This document shows, piece after piece, positions 33,896-46,900 of a stretch of DNA of 64,000 nucleotides (positions within the stretch are counted from its first letter, which is position 1; each line of letters opens with the position of its first letter). The translations under genes and the position numbers were made by a program. A model generated the notes under the pieces. That model worked only from the letters and a program-made list of their open reading frames with translations, did no database searches and was not told where the DNA came from. The stretch covers positions 3,906,001 through 3,970,000 of the forward strand of contig BSBN01000781.1 in the NCBI GenBank assembly GCA_027924645.1. Direction: 5' to 3'. The DNA comes from Cunninghamia lanceolata. Taxonomy: Eukaryota > Streptophyta > Pinopsida > Cupressales > Cupressaceae.

Positions 33896-34881
33896 GAGTT
33901 TCTGCTTAATAGGTTTTGCATTAGGATGTACCACAAGATGATGAACAACCAAAGATGGATCCAAGCCTGGCATGTTAGTGTAGGACCAAGCGACCACATC
34001 AGGTGTTTCATGAAGCACTGTGGAGATATTAGATTTTTCTTCTGTACTGAGACTTTCTACTAGATGTGTGAGCTTAGGTGATTCTTGCGTGTTGAGGTTG
34101 ATTTCTTGTGTGCCTTCAATTAGAATGTTGGAGCGCTCTTGCCAGTGAGATGGTATTGGGGGGAGATTGAGATCCTCATCTTCTAGCGCCTTAGAGTAGT
34201 TTTCACTAGGAGATACGTCTTTATTTTTCTTTTTTGTGTCCAAAAGTGCCTCCGAGAGGTTTTCACTAGGGGATGATTTTCTATTTTTTGATTTTTGCTT
34301 TTTTAGACTAAGGATCTCTTCTTCCCCAAAATAGGCATCAGCGTGCAAGCATATGTCATATTGTGAGGTGTTGCGAAGTTCCAGGAATGCGAAGAGAGCC
34401 TCATCATTTGGAAATACGTCGAGAGGCAGAGGTCCTTGATAACCCCAAGCAATGATTTTGGGATGAATGAGGGGGGGTCAATAATGAAGATGGCATTGTC
34501 AGGGAAGATGTAAGAAAGGTCTAGATCTTCACATGAAGCTATGATGAAACTCTGTGTGATGTTTTCAACACTAGAAGAGGATTCCATTACCTGTACCAAG
34601 TTTTTAGCAAGTCCATGAATTGTCATAGTCGGTGGAGCATATCCTAAACCAAAGTATTGAACATATTTCTTGGGAGATGTAGGATCAACTGGTATGGGTT
34701 CTCTAACACCTTGTTCATTAGCACCAAGTCATGTTCCATGGTAAGGCATTTTGGTACAAATTTGAAATGGTATAGGATATTTTTCTTTCGAGTATTCTAG
34801 ATTGAAAAGTGCTGGGGTAGTTTCATCACGACATAGCCAATCACTTAGAGCTATTTCTTTGGCTTCTTCTTCTCTAGAAAC
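33896..34881 (-). pseudogene. Element D: protease-RT linker with G-patch-like motif
   Basis: At 34625-34745 the translated motif LGANEQGVREPI followed by YFGLGYAPP matches the glycine-rich pattern seen in element C (LGLHEQGILEPI, YGLGY). G-patch motifs in this position are known in some plant Tat-type polyproteins. The rest is an acidic, low-complexity linker containing a direct repeat (SKNRKSSPSENLSEALLDTKK and KNKDVSPSENYSKALED, about 34190-34290). It ends just before RT. Confidence 0.65.
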
Positions 34882-36363
34882 CTATGCTGGTACAAAGGGA
34901 ATTTTATCATTGATCCTGTGTTGTTGTTCTTTTTCCTTCTTTAGAAGATGATGGCCATGGGAGCGGGGGGACAATGGTAATTGTCCCACATGGAAGGCAT
35001 TGTGAAACTCATACTTGTCACACCCTTTGTCTACGATCTTGACCTTTTGAGGGGTATGGGTGGAAGATGAAGTGGAGGCTTGTGATTGTTCAATGGTGAT
35101 GTGCAGCGTGAATGATGATGTGGATGGAGTGGACGAGGGATCTTTGACATGATCCCCATAGGTTCTCAAGTAATGGAATTGCCTATCATAAACAACCTCT
35201 AAAGCCTTGCAGTATTCAAAAGGTTGTTGATCGGCGGGAATAGTGACTTCCACACCGTTATGAGGGAACTTGAGGCATTGATGATAGGTGGAGGGAACAG
35301 CTTGCATGGCATGCAACCATGGTCGACCTAGGAGGAGATTATATGGAAGGTCAAAATCAATCACGTGACATAGAGTGGGCATGGTGAGTGGGCCTACCTT
35401 GATAGGGAGGCATATAGTGCCTTCAGATTCTCTCTCTGTGTTGTCATATGCCTTGATGGAGATAACCAAAGATTCCAGGTCAGTCGCTGAGTGCCCTAGG
35501 AGTTTTATGAATTTTAATGTACATATGTTCAAGCAGGATCCATTATCCAAGAGGAGACTCTTGACTCTATGGTTGGCGATTTGGAATTCAATATGAAGGG
35601 CTTTATTATGTGTGGGGTCAATGGGTGGCATGTCGGCATGACTAAAGGTGAGATGATAGGATGATGATAATTGACCGACAAGGTTTTGGAATTGGGCGGG
35701 AGGTATGTCGGTAGGAACATGGGACTCTTGGAGAGCCTTGTCAAGTATTTCCTGGTGGATGGTGGATGTCCTAAGGAGTTCCAAGATGGAGATTTGAGCA
35801 GGAGTCTTTCCAAGATGGTCAAGGAAGTTATATTGGGAAGTGGTGGTAGCGGAGGATGAGGATGGTCCCTTCATAGGTATATGCCCACGGCAGGTGGTAA
35901 CAACACATTCGGGGGTGGTATTTTTTACTTTGATGGTGGCAACATGAGTAGAATAGAAATCAATTCTACCCACTATGTTATTGTAGGGAGGCAGAACATT
36001 TTTGTAGTTGATATTGTTGGTTTCGTTGTTAGGATTGGCATTGGAGGAGGATGGTTGGGAATCAGTTTGGTTATTGTTGTGGTGGGGAAGAGGGTCTTGG
36101 TATACCCCTAGGCCATCATTGGGTGATGTATTATCATGGTCTTCCATTTGGATTCCACCGTGTTCAATGAGGTCTTGGACATAGTTTTTCAATTTCATGC
36201 ACTTGTTTGTGTCGTGGCCCTTGATGCGGTGGTAGTCACAATATTCATTCTCTTTGTACCACACGGGCTTAGGTTTGTTTACGTCAAATGGTTTTGTTAT
36301 GGGGAACTCAACCATGTTGGCATGGAATAGCTTTTGGAATACAACCTCGATTGGCTCATCCAA
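34882..36363 (-). pseudogene. Element D: zinc knuckle and aspartic protease, longest intact ORF of the element (493 codons)
   Basis: Near residues 40-55 the motif CDYHRIKGHDTNKC is a C-x2-H-x4-H-x4-C knuckle, the usual Tat/Athila variant. A Ser/Asn-rich spacer follows. The protease has LLLDNGSCLNI (about 35525-35560) and LPYNLLLGRPWLH (about 35330). DNGS is the normal active site of Tat proteases, not a defect. The 493-codon frame has no stop. It begins after a frameshift from gag near 36640. Confidence 0.85.
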
Positions 36364-38269
36364 GAAGTATATTTGTGCTTTGGATTGTTAAGAGGATTTC
36401 TCTTTGGAGGAACTGGTAGGACCGATACATTGTTAGAAACATTTTGGACTATGTTTGTCTCTTTTAGTTTAGGAGAGGTGATTTGGATGTACTTAGAATC
36501 GGTAGCACCTTCTCCTACTGTGTTCTTGTTTTTAGCCCAAAATTTAGGTTTGTCGTTGGAGGTTTTGTCATTGTCGTTCTTGTTTTAGATTTTGACTAGA
36601 CCCTTTGCAATAAGGGCTTTCTCGATAGTGACTCCTTTTTCTATAATTTGTCGAAGGTTGATGCACAATGTACTTGCAAATGGAAGGCCATTTCTTGGTT
36701 GAGGTTTTGGATGAAAATATGGATGAGTTGTTTTTTGGGGGTTGTCCATGGTAGCCTACTAGCAAGGGCTCTCCATCTTTGTAGATAAGAAGCAAAACTC
36801 TCACCACTTCGTTGTTTGCTGTTGCAAAGGTCAAGCATAGTGAACTCATGTTCTACACTGTATGAGAAGTGGGCAACAAATTTCTCTGAAAGATCAGCAA
36901 AATTGGATATGGATCCATAAGGTAAGTGCATGAACCATTCTAGGGCTTGTCCTCCTAGGCTTCGTGGAAAAAGACGAAGGAGGAATTGGTCGTCATAGGT
37001 GACTTCTTGGCATGTTATGAAGAAATCCTTGATGTGGTCACGAGGGTCCCCTTTTCCTTTGTATTTATCAAATTTTGGGATTTCAAAGTGTTGAGGGAAA
37101 GGTATGATGGTGATGTTTCTATCGAACGGGTAGGGACATAAATCTTCAAACTTATAGTGTTTCTTTTGGGTCCCTAGCTGGATGTTTTTAAGGGCATTTT
37201 TCATCTCTTGCTATTCTTGGTCGAAAGGGTTAGCAAGAGGTGGTTGTGGTCCTTGGTGGAGTGGAGGTTGTTGCATTGATGATTGTTGGTATTGAGGGTG
37301 GACGTATTGTTGTTGTTGGGAGTGGGCATATTGTTGTTGTGCGTGAGGTGGAAGACCTATGGTTTGTGTGTAGGTGTGAGAGCTGTGTGTTTGTTGTTGT
37401 GGGATGACTTGTTGAGTTTGAGGTTGGACATATTGTTGATGTTGAACACGTGGGAGTAGACCTATGGCTTGTGTGTAAACATGGGACACATATGCTTGTT
37501 GTTGCGGGATGACTTGTTGAGTTTGGGGTTGTGGTTGTTGTTGGATGTTGTAAGGAGGTTGCATTAATGACTCATGGTGGGGTTGATGCATGGAAGATTG
37601 ATGTGTGCGTGGGATTAGCATAGTTTGTCAATGGGTTTTGGGGTTGGTTTAGTGGATTCACAATGGGTGTTTGAGTCATGGGTGGTGCGACCATTTGCGT
37701 GATGATCAACCTTGGTAGAATCTTTAGTGGAGGGAGAGGTTGCAGTACAATCGTGGTGGTTTCTTGTTGATTGTTGGTGGAGGTGGTATGGCGGTGATGG
37801 TGACATTAGAAGGTATCCCAAAAATGGGTACATCAGAAGGTAGTGTGTCATAAGGTAACCCAACGGGAGGATTGGATGCTTGTGGTTGTGAAACATTTAT
37901 AGCCCTCATGTTTTGTCCCAAGGTGTGAACGGAGGTGGTGTTGGAAGCAAAACTAGCCCAAGGATTATTGTAGATGGGTTCATTACAATTAGGGACATGT
38001 CCCCATGGTTGATCATGGATGGGTGTTGGTGGTTTATCATGAAATATGGTTTTGAGCTTGTCATGGTGATATGAATATGGAAGGCATGCACCATGTTCAA
38101 TGAGACGTTGAAGAAATTCATCCTTATGGTTGTCAATGAATTGGTCAAACTTGTCATGTAACCTCTTTTCGTTAAGGAACTCGACAAAGGTGGTGGAATA
38201 AGTTTGATGAGGATGAGTGGATGCTTCACCCATTTTGGGTTGGTTGACATATTCCTCCATGTTACTCAT
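36364..38269 (-). pseudogene. Element D: gag, with Gln/His-rich N-terminal repeats
   Basis: The 37204-36641 frame carries the retrotransposon gag domain (IPKFDKYKGKGDPRDHI, LFPRSLGGQALEWF, SFASYLQRW). Upstream, 37621-37211 is Gln/Pro/His-rich and holds a roughly 37-residue duplication (PQTQQVIPQQQ twice, YTQAIGL/YTQTIGL). Frame 38269-37724 opens with MSNMEEYVNQPKMGEAS and is the likely N-terminus. Two compensating frameshifts between 37724 and 37621 separate it from the Gln-rich part. Confidence 0.8.
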
Positions 38270-41040
38270 GGTAGAGCCACTAGGAGAGAGGGGTTGATAA
38301 TGGGCGTCTATTTTCTTAGCTTGTGATCACGTGACAGGAGGCATAAAAGGTGAATTTGGGTCAGATTTGTATGACAAGGTGCCAATGATGATGGTAGGTG
38401 CAAAATCTAGATCAAGACGATTGGAGGTCGATGGTTATCCTATGGCCTTAGGGTAGACAAAGAGCCTAAGCAAAGGGATGATGTGATTGTTTTACTTGGG
38501 GTAAGTGAGACACACCAAGCAAAATGAGATTTCTTGGATTTTACTAACTTAGGAGTTGTCAAGATTCCCAAGCCAATTTATCCAAGAGGGTCGATGACAA
38601 AAGGATAATTTTGATCTAGAGTTTAACCTTAGGATGTGGATGTGTTATTTGATTTATCGATTGAGTTTTGATGAAATTGATTTAAGGGTAACGATTGATT
38701 GTGGATTGGTTAAAGACGATAAGATTTGTTTTAGGATTGGAAATCTAGTGATAGGTGACAAGCAAGGTTTTGGCTAGAGATGTTTGGATTCTAGTGAGGA
38801 TGATGACAAGGATATTGATGAATGATGGGGATGGATCACAAGCTAAGAGTGATAAATGGGCAAGGTTATGGAGTGAAGTAGCATGTAATGTCGAAGGATG
38901 ATGTGGAACAGAGGTTTTCGACAACCACAAGGACAAAAATTTGATGTAAAGATGGATTTTTAGGATGGGCACTAATACAGAGGACTAGGCATTGATATGA
39001 AGGAATGGACACTAATATGAGGGAATGGGCGTTGATATGAGGTAATGGGCACTGATGTGGATGTTTGGGCACTGATTCAGAGGGTTAGTCGCTGATGTGG
39101 ATGTTTGGGCACTAATGTGGATGGCTAGGCACTGATGTGGAGGGCTAGGCATTGATGTAGGACAGTGATGGTTTCGTATGATTTTTAAGGTGATGAGTTG
39201 GATTTTTGACAAATTTTAGGCTTGGGATGTGATGTTTTTGGATTTTTGGAGGTTCAAATGTTTCAATAGTTCGCTCTTTCAAATGTCTCAAATGATGTTT
39301 GGGTGATGTCAATGAGAGTCTTCTTTGGCAAGTGATACAAGCATTTCAAACAAGTTCATTCAATGTCCAAAGGTTTTGTTGTGAAATTAAACAATCATGC
39401 ACAACCTAAGGAGAGGATAGGACAATATTTGTTGGATCCCCTAGCCGTGCTTATTCAAAGTGGATAGCTCTAGAATCTTGGTAGCACCGGCTCTTCTCCA
39501 CAGCATGCACTTCTCACGCATACCAAGTTCTGGGTTTCCCAAGGCTCATACCCCCACCAAACCTTAGGATTGTCCCTGCTATCTCTTCTAAGAACCACAA
39601 GAATCGGGGTGGCTTCAAAGGTCCCACCTTCTGTGCCAACAAATAGAGGGATTTGGGCTACCAAAACAATGGTTCATAGTAAGTACTTTCGTTTAGGTGG
39701 CCATACGTACGGCAACGCTACTCTCTGTTATGGAGTCTCCCAACCTTCAAGGGTTGTGCCTTGAAGTGTTTTGGGGGATGTTGGCTATCAGTATGACACA
39801 ACAACACCTGTTGCTTGTGACTTTCATCACAAGCACATTAATTTATATAGCACCTTGAAAGAGCTTGGCTTTAGCTTGTTGCCGCTTGGGTCATTCCCAC
39901 CTTTCAAAGCAGGGTGGTAGGCCCTCTAAAGGTTCAACAAAAGCAACACAAGCACAAAAATACCTTTGATCCCCAAGTTCACACGAAGATGCGAGGGGAG
40001 AGCATATGTATTTTTAGGCTTGGGTCACACTAAACAAGGTTCATTTTTAGCTCTTGGATTATGTTGGGGGTGATTTATGCAAGTGTTGTGAGAAGTTTTT
40101 GATTCCCAAGATCACCAAATGGTGCGAGGGAAGATCATACACTTTTACAATACTAACAAAATCACAAAACACTTCACACAAAATTATTCATTTTCTTGTT
40201 TAGTTGAGTGAGAATGCAACTTTGTGGTTCTTTTTAGCCTTATGAGTGATGGATGCAAGTTGTTCATTTTAACCTTATGAGTGATGATGCAAATTGTTGT
40301 TTATTTTAAGCCTTATGAAGTGATGATGCAAATTGTTGTTCATTTTAGCCTTATGAGTGATGATGCAAATTGTTGTTCATTTTAAGCCTTATGAAGTGAT
40401 GATGCAAATTGTTGTTCGTTTTAGCCTTATGAGTGATGATGCAAATTGTGTTCTTTTTAAGCTTTATGAATGAAACATGCAAGTTGTGTTCTTTTTAACC
40501 TTATGAGTGTGCCTATGATTATTCAAACAATTTTACACAACATAACAACACTAAATACTTTTGGAGCCAACAAACAACCATGCAAGAAAGAAGTTAGTAA
40601 TGGTAGGCAAGTCTTCAATGGTCGAATAAGGCTACAAAACCAAGTGTTAGTTTAAAAACACAAATTTTGGTTAGGTGCTGATTTGGGATACTGGGTGCTA
40701 ATGTAAAAGGATAGGCACTGATCCGAGACAGACATCACTTCCCCCTTATAAAAATTGAATTTTACTGCAAAATAGAGAGCTAAGGTGGCCAAAAAGTTAG
40801 TAAAACATCATTTAAAGTATCATGGAAACATAAAATGGTGACTTTGACTTAAAATTCATAATAAATGAAGGATTTTACCTTTTCCCTGGATGGGTGCTAA
40901 TCTTTTGAGCTAGGTGCTGATGTATTAGATAGGTACTGATGTGCCAGATAAGCGCTGAAACAGAAGATTAGGCACTGATCCGACCTATCAAAAGATGAAA
41001 CACACAAATCATGCAAATTTGTTAGCTAAAAGGTGGTGGG
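38270..41040 (-). other. Element D 5' leader with two minisatellites
   Basis: No gene is seen. Bases 38960-39165 hold about ten roughly 20-bp units of the type GGGCACTGATGTGGATGTTT. Related units recur at 40674-40730 and 40893-40985. Bases 40225-40505 hold about six 40-45-bp units built on TTTTAGCCTTATGAGTGATG plus ATGCAAATTGTTGTTC. The remainder is unremarkable spacer. Confidence 0.75.
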
Positions 41041-41059
41041 AGTCCCACCGGGCGTGCCA
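41041..41059 (-). promoter_or_regulatory. Element D primer binding site
   Basis: On the minus strand, three bases past the 5' LTR, the sequence is TGGCACGCCCGGTGGGACT, complementary to a tRNA 3' end AGTCCCACCGGGCGTGCCA. The length and the TGG start fit a primer site. I do not assign the tRNA identity. Confidence 0.75.
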
Positions 41060-41062
41060 AAA

Positions 41063-42144
41063 TGTCTACTATGAAAATGAGACCTAATATGGATGCAAAT
41101 TAAACCTAAAATGCACCCAATCTCAAGTCCAAGGGACCTCAAGATTAGACTAAACTACTAACAAGATAAACTATCTAATTGCACCCTAAAATAAGCTTAT
41201 TAGTAGTGATATGTCCTAAATGGATAATAGACTAATCTAAGCTAGTTGAATTGCACTAATAGCTATGGATATGAGCACTCAAATTGGCAAAATAACTTTG
41301 CATCCAATGACTTCTTCCAAATGGGAGGTGGAGGCCTCAATTTATAGATTTTTGGAGGTGGGATTGGAGGGCTGGGATCAATGGTTGAGATTGCTTGAGG
41401 GTCCTCAAGCAAGGAGAATTGGACAAATGGCATGATTGGATTGGATGAGAAGGTTTCCCCAAGATTCAAGGGATGATCAATGGATGAGAATGCAAGTTTG
41501 AATGGATGGATGGCCAAGATTGAGTAGGTGTATGAATGTAAGGACTCGTTTATGAAAAGGTAAGGCTTAGATTTTGTGAAGAATTTTAAATTCTATGGAG
41601 AGGACAAGTGGAATTTAAAATTAGAGGAATAGTGTTTAAATAGTGCCACATGGAATTTCAAATTGGAAGGAATAGTGACACATGGAGTGGGGTGGAAGAA
41701 AGAGGACAAATGTACTCAATTTGGAAGTTTTGCCCATGCTTCCAAAGTATCACTTGTCATGTACATGTGTGTACATTAGATGACAAGTGGACTTCTAGAA
41801 ACATGGGGGTTTGTAATGAGGAATTAATTAAAATTAATTCATGTGCACATGGGTTAGAAGAAAATAATCATGATTACAACAAGTAATCAAAAGTGTACAA
41901 AATAGGAAATTAAATAAATATGATAATTTATTTAATTTTTGGGATGAACTATAGTAAAAAATATTTAATTTTCAAACTATAGTAGAAGAATTGATTTTTA
42001 TGACATGATAAAAGTGTAGAATAAATTAATAAAATAATTAAAAATTATTTAATTAATAGTCGGATTGGATGAAGTGATGTGGGTGGATTAGGGTTGAATG
42101 CGTGAGTGGATGAAGTTGGTTGTAACCATTTTCAAGTGTTTACA
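41063..42144 (-). repeat. Element D 5' LTR (right copy)
   Basis: It starts TGTCTACTATG and ends GTGTTTACA. The minus-strand TATA box is at about 41339-41347. The left copy is 15 bp longer. Confidence 0.93.
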
Positions 42145-42640
42145 ACTACTATATGAAAGTTGCACCAAAGTGTTGTCTCATAGGATGCCCCAATGCACAT
42201 CGAAGTGCCTTTCATTGGTGGTAGTTGACCCAAATCACCAAAGAGAATGATGGAATGAGCATCAAATGGAATTTGATTGTGACTAGGGAATGCTTCCTAC
42301 AACCTAAGTTATCAATGCGTACAAGTAACCTAGGCCTAACTAAGCTCATCTCATTAATTGGAACATAGTTTTCAAATGAAATAAAATGTGTTCTCCTATA
42401 ATGTTGCTAATGTTTGCCCCTCTAGAGGATTCAACTCTTTTAAATTGGAATGCAAAGGCTTGAATGTATGGTGGATGCATTTATGTTGAAAGCTACCACA
42501 CTAGTTGGTGCAACCAATAACAATGGTGGCTTGTCATGTACTACTTTTCCTTAAAGAACAATTCTTATGTTGTTAATCAAGTATAATTTTCTAGTACCTA
42601 TAGTCCCAAGTGTATAATCAATTGAAGGGGTGGTTGCATT
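42145..42640 (-). pseudogene. PIF1/Helitron-type helicase remnant, copy 2, N-terminal half
   Basis: Minus strand, joined in order to 24724-24174 once D is removed. A Walker A relic reads GTIGTRKL (about 42585-42612) where PIF1 proteins have GTAGTGKS. PPLLLVAPTSVVAFNI (about 42515) follows. The Walker B region reads NEMSLVRPRLL (DEMS expected, about 42350). FGDLGQLPPMKG (about 42215) matches the diagnostic LFGDxxQLPPV motif. Frame changes and stops show it is dead. Any upstream Rep domain is not recognisable. Confidence 0.82.
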
Positions 42641-43912
42641 CCCATGCAAGTAGAGTGTGATACAAGTATATCAAAGGCTTTGTGTTGTTTGGTTGATAAA
42701 TAATTTGGTGTTGTTAGGTCTCAAAAATGCAGGTTATAAACCTTAAGAGGTTGCCAAGCTCTCTTAACTCTATTGGCTAACTAGAACAAGGCTGATATGA
42801 TTAAAACCCCCTTCTCTTTAGGCTCTGCTAGACCTAAGTGGGTGTACCTTAATTACTAATGCAGATTTTATGACCTTAGTGATCTAATCACAATGGCATG
42901 TAGTTGTGAGACAGAAGTAAGGTTGTGAATTGTTCCTACTCCTAATATGTGAGTTTTTAACTGTGTGAATAAAGTTGTGAAATGTAAAAGATTGTTATAG
43001 AATGGTTGTGACCAGTACCTAATTCTATTAGATAATGGGGTCAAGACTCATGTAAATTGCAAATCTATTTGTCTTAACTCTAACTATCTGGCACCTTTTA
43101 AATGTTTACACCTTATGTAAACGTGCAAGATTGTTGGTTGTTAGACTCTTCTTTAAAATCTAGATGATTTTTCCAAATTAGTGTGCTTGTTTGAAAGGGT
43201 TTAATTCTACTTTGAAGGAAACCAACTAAATTGATTCACTTAAAGGATGTTAACTCAAGGCAAAGACCAATAAATGTAAATCACTTAGGAGGACTTAAAT
43301 CAACTTCCAATAGAAACCAATCAAAATACACCACACAGAGACAACAAATGTGCCTTGATAAATCTAATCATTTAAATAACTGGAAATAACCAAAATGGAG
43401 ACAGTCAAGAACCTCATAAACTTGAATATCAATAGAATATCAGAACACCAAAATATATCCACAGATGAAATCATTCTTGCCCATTATAATATTAAAATAT
43501 CATAAACATTCAGTATCTTAAGCTTGAAATATGATTGGAGATAATAATATTGAATATATAAATTGTCTTGCTACAAATTGATTCATCCCTTCAACTAGGC
43601 CTTGGTTTCCTTTATAAATATGGGAAGCAAGCAAGCTTCAAGCTTGAATTGACATAACTATTCATAAATTGCACCTTTTCGTAACTAAAACATAATTAAG
43701 AAACATAGATTATGGGCGTAAGCAATTGACTAGGATATGAATTCGTTAGTCATCGTAAAGCACCCGTGACCAGAGGCTTGGCAAAGTACTCCTCTCCATG
43801 TTACAGTATCTGTCGAATGTGCTTTTGCCCATTCTTATTGCTGAAGCAATACATCAATTTATACATCGCCAAAATTATCAAAATTTCATTCTTGTTTCAC
43901 CTAACCTCTTCA
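42641..43912. other. AT-rich region, possibly the 3' LTR of element E; nothing firm
   Basis: No coding region is seen. Two minus-strand TATA-like motifs (TTTATAAAGG at about 43610; GTATAAATTG at about 43860) would fit an LTR promoter. I could not align this block with the sequence beyond E's gag, so the assignment is a guess. Confidence 0.35.
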
Positions 43913-46900
43913 TGCTGCTTTGGCAATGAATAAGTTTATTTTAGAGAAGTGATCGATGTATTCCTAAGTTGCATAAGTATCTATAGAGATAATGTCACTC
44001 ATGGCTAACTCCAGAGTAAAGATCTTATCTAAACAAGCATGTGTGTTCTCTATTACTCTGTCCTCATCATTTATTTTTTCAAGAGTTGTGGGCAATAATT
44101 GGATCAATTCCTTCTTCCAAACATCCTTTTCTTGCAAATTCCCTTCAGTGTCAAAGAAACTGGGTAATGCCATGTCTAGATGTTGATCAAAATCACTTAA
44201 GTCTTATGTTAACAAAGCATTGAATCTCTCATGCTCACTGATCAAATCATCATATTCTTTGAACACTTTTTCTTCAATGCCTGCTTTATCTTTTAGCTCT
44301 TCCTTCTTTTCAAGCATCCTAAGGTGTAATCTCTTATGCTCCTGGTAAACATTGTGTGTCCTTTTATGCAACTCCCATATCTTATCATCGTTCCCCTCTA
44401 TCTTCTCAAATCTCCTTTTAATTAGTTCTGAGGCTATGTTGTATTTAGTAGTTTTTATCTCAGTTTCTAGTTGGTCACTCCTTTTCTGGAATTTCTCTAC
44501 TTTGATCCTCCAATAGTTGGCATCCGCTCTTGCCTCTACCACCTTTTTATCAACCTCTAGATATGGTGAGTAACTATTGGATAATCCTGGCAACTTATCT
44601 TTATAGGTGGCAACTTCTTGCCTCAATTTTGCATTTTCTGCCATATAAAAATTATTTTTCTTCACCAATTGCTCAATTTGAGCCTTTGTAAATCTAGCCA
44701 CATTAACATTCAAATGAGCAGTCTCAAGAGGATCTGTATCTTCAACTCTTTGTATCATGAGATGACCAAACACTTTATCTGGATTATCAATGATTTGAGG
44801 CCTTTTATTTGGGGGGTAAAGTGCCCATATTAGCAAAGTTGCTTTGTCAGGATCATATCCAAACCCTGTTTTAATCTTATCCAGAGCTTCAATGCTTAGC
44901 TACATCTTCTTATCTTAATTTCTTCTGAAAGTATCAAAAACAATGGTAGATGTCATATCCCATCCTGAGATTAGCATCACCCCTGCATCTTCAAGTAATT
45001 ATCTTCCCTTATCTGGAGTCATGGTCTCCATTTCCTTATCAATTTCTATTTGCAGTGCCTATAATACATCAGCTTGTACCTTAGGAGGAATATCTTTCAT
45101 CTTTTCTCTATCATGTTTGCCTTTGTACTCATATAGGAAACTTTTGAATTCATGGGTTCTGATAAAGTCATCATCTGAAACAAATTTCTTATTTTCCATA
45201 TGTCTTATGTCATTTGACAATTCATCAGGGGCTTCCATTCTGACCTTTTCTCTATCCTCAGGAGGTTCATAATTTTCAATTACAAGCTCAAAGCTCTATA
45301 CATCTTCATCTCCTATATCAAATTCTTCCTCCCCTACATTTTTAGTATCAAGAGAGAAACTAATGTTTGGTGTAGATTGAGGGGAAATATGATCCAATGG
45401 TACCTCACACTCAGCTTGTGTCTCTTTAACAAATTTTCCTTTTCTTTCCAAAATGTGAGAAGGAACATTCATAGTCAAATCTGATGCATGTGTAATTAGC
45501 ATATCCAACCTTTCAATGCGATCATCAATATCCAGAAAAGCTCCTATATAAGTGGGGTTTTTGGCTACCCTCCAAGCCTCATCCAACATTACTTTATGAT
45601 ACAAACTCCTTCTTTCAACTACAATTATTTCATCACAATGTCTAATTAAATCATCCTCAATAAATGGCACATGGTGATATATTTTGACACCACTTATGAA
45701 GTGTTTAGGGTCAAAATTCTCCCTTGAATTCCCTAATGGCAATCTGAAATGTTCCATTTTTTTATCAATTAATTGATATCCTTTATCAGAAAGTACTGTA
45801 AAGTCTCCAAAACATAGAGTACTAGGCATGAATGACTACTTGTTATGACTCTTTAGGTGCATAAAGTCGGAATATGCTAATTGCCTTACAATCTCTAAAT
45901 AGGCAATCCTATCTGGACATGTTTTTGGTAGCAAAAACGATGGTCCCTCATACCCATACACTGTTATCTTGGTGCAGTCATTATAAGCATACCAGTCACC
46001 CCAATTGTGACTAAATTTTCCCTTTTCATTTATATCCTTCAGCCTTAGGAATCTATGTATTTCTACTGACAAATTGTGATCACAAGGATGACCTAACAAC
46101 TTATATACAGGATTTACAAAATATTCTTCAAAATAAAGATAGTGTGATTTTTCACATCTGCTATCCCATATAGAAATCCACATTTGTACAAGTTTAATAT
46201 CTCCATTCTTGTCCAAATCCCTTATTCTTAAATGTTCATCCCATAGACACATATTTTGCCCTTCATACAGGATAAGACGCATAAGAAAAGAGTAGTGTCT
46301 GAATTTACTAACTCCATTTTTTTATAGCAATCAACTCATTATGAAGGTTATTGGCAAGGAACTCAACATAATCTAGAGGTCATGCATCTTGGCTTTGCAC
46401 ATCTACAGTGAGAATCATGGGTGCAATTTCCATAAACATAGAGGCCTCTAGACCCAGTATTTGACATACAGAATAATAGGTGCATTTGAAGTATTCTTCA
46501 AACAATTCTATGGAATAAGGTGGATCCTCCACCCCTAAAAACACTCTAAGCTTATTCCCTTCATTTAGGGGCATATGTAAAGGCATCCTCCACCTCTTGT
46601 AGTTATTGCTCAGATTATAATACTCATTCAACAAATCTCTGAGTCTGAATTTCATATCAAAACTAGAATCCAACGAAACACCATTGCTATATAATCTTTG
46701 GTGATAGGAATGAAACCAGAACCATCATTTTGTTCAACTAGGCAGGTATGTGGGTTGCACTTCTCAGCCACAACTTTCAACAACTCCACATTGACAAATA
46801 CATTTGGCACTATAAGCTTTCCAAGGTTCATTCTCCATGGATTTGAGACATGTTTATGCCTATGTATTTTTCTATAATGATATATAAAAAGATCATAATC

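Larger units (their letters stand above)
24725..42144 (-). mobile_element. Element D: 17.4-kb Ty3/gypsy Tat-lineage element with archaeal-type RNase H
   Basis: LTRs 24725-25821 (1097 bp) and 41063-42144 (1082 bp) start TGTCTAC and end TACA. The target duplication is ACTAT (24720-24724) versus ACTAC (42145-42149), one base apart; ACTAC matches helicase copy 1 at the same point. Minus orientation is shown by the polypurine tract beside the left LTR, the primer site beside the right LTR and all coding domains. Order: gag, CHHC-type knuckle and protease, G-patch-like linker, RT, RNase H, aRH, integrase. The aRH after RNase H identifies the Tat lineage. Only about 7.5 kb is coding; 5 kb on the 3' side and 2.8 kb on the 5' side are non-coding. 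Confidence 0.93.

Noticed and set aside
35525..35560. DNGS instead of DSGS/DTGA in the protease of D, first read as a damaged active site
   Set aside because: DNGS is the normal form in Tat-lineage proteases, so it is not evidence of inactivation.
40225..40505. Regularly spaced repeats that could suggest a CRISPR array
   Set aside because: Repeats run head-to-tail without unique spacers, inside the leader of a plant retrotransposon.
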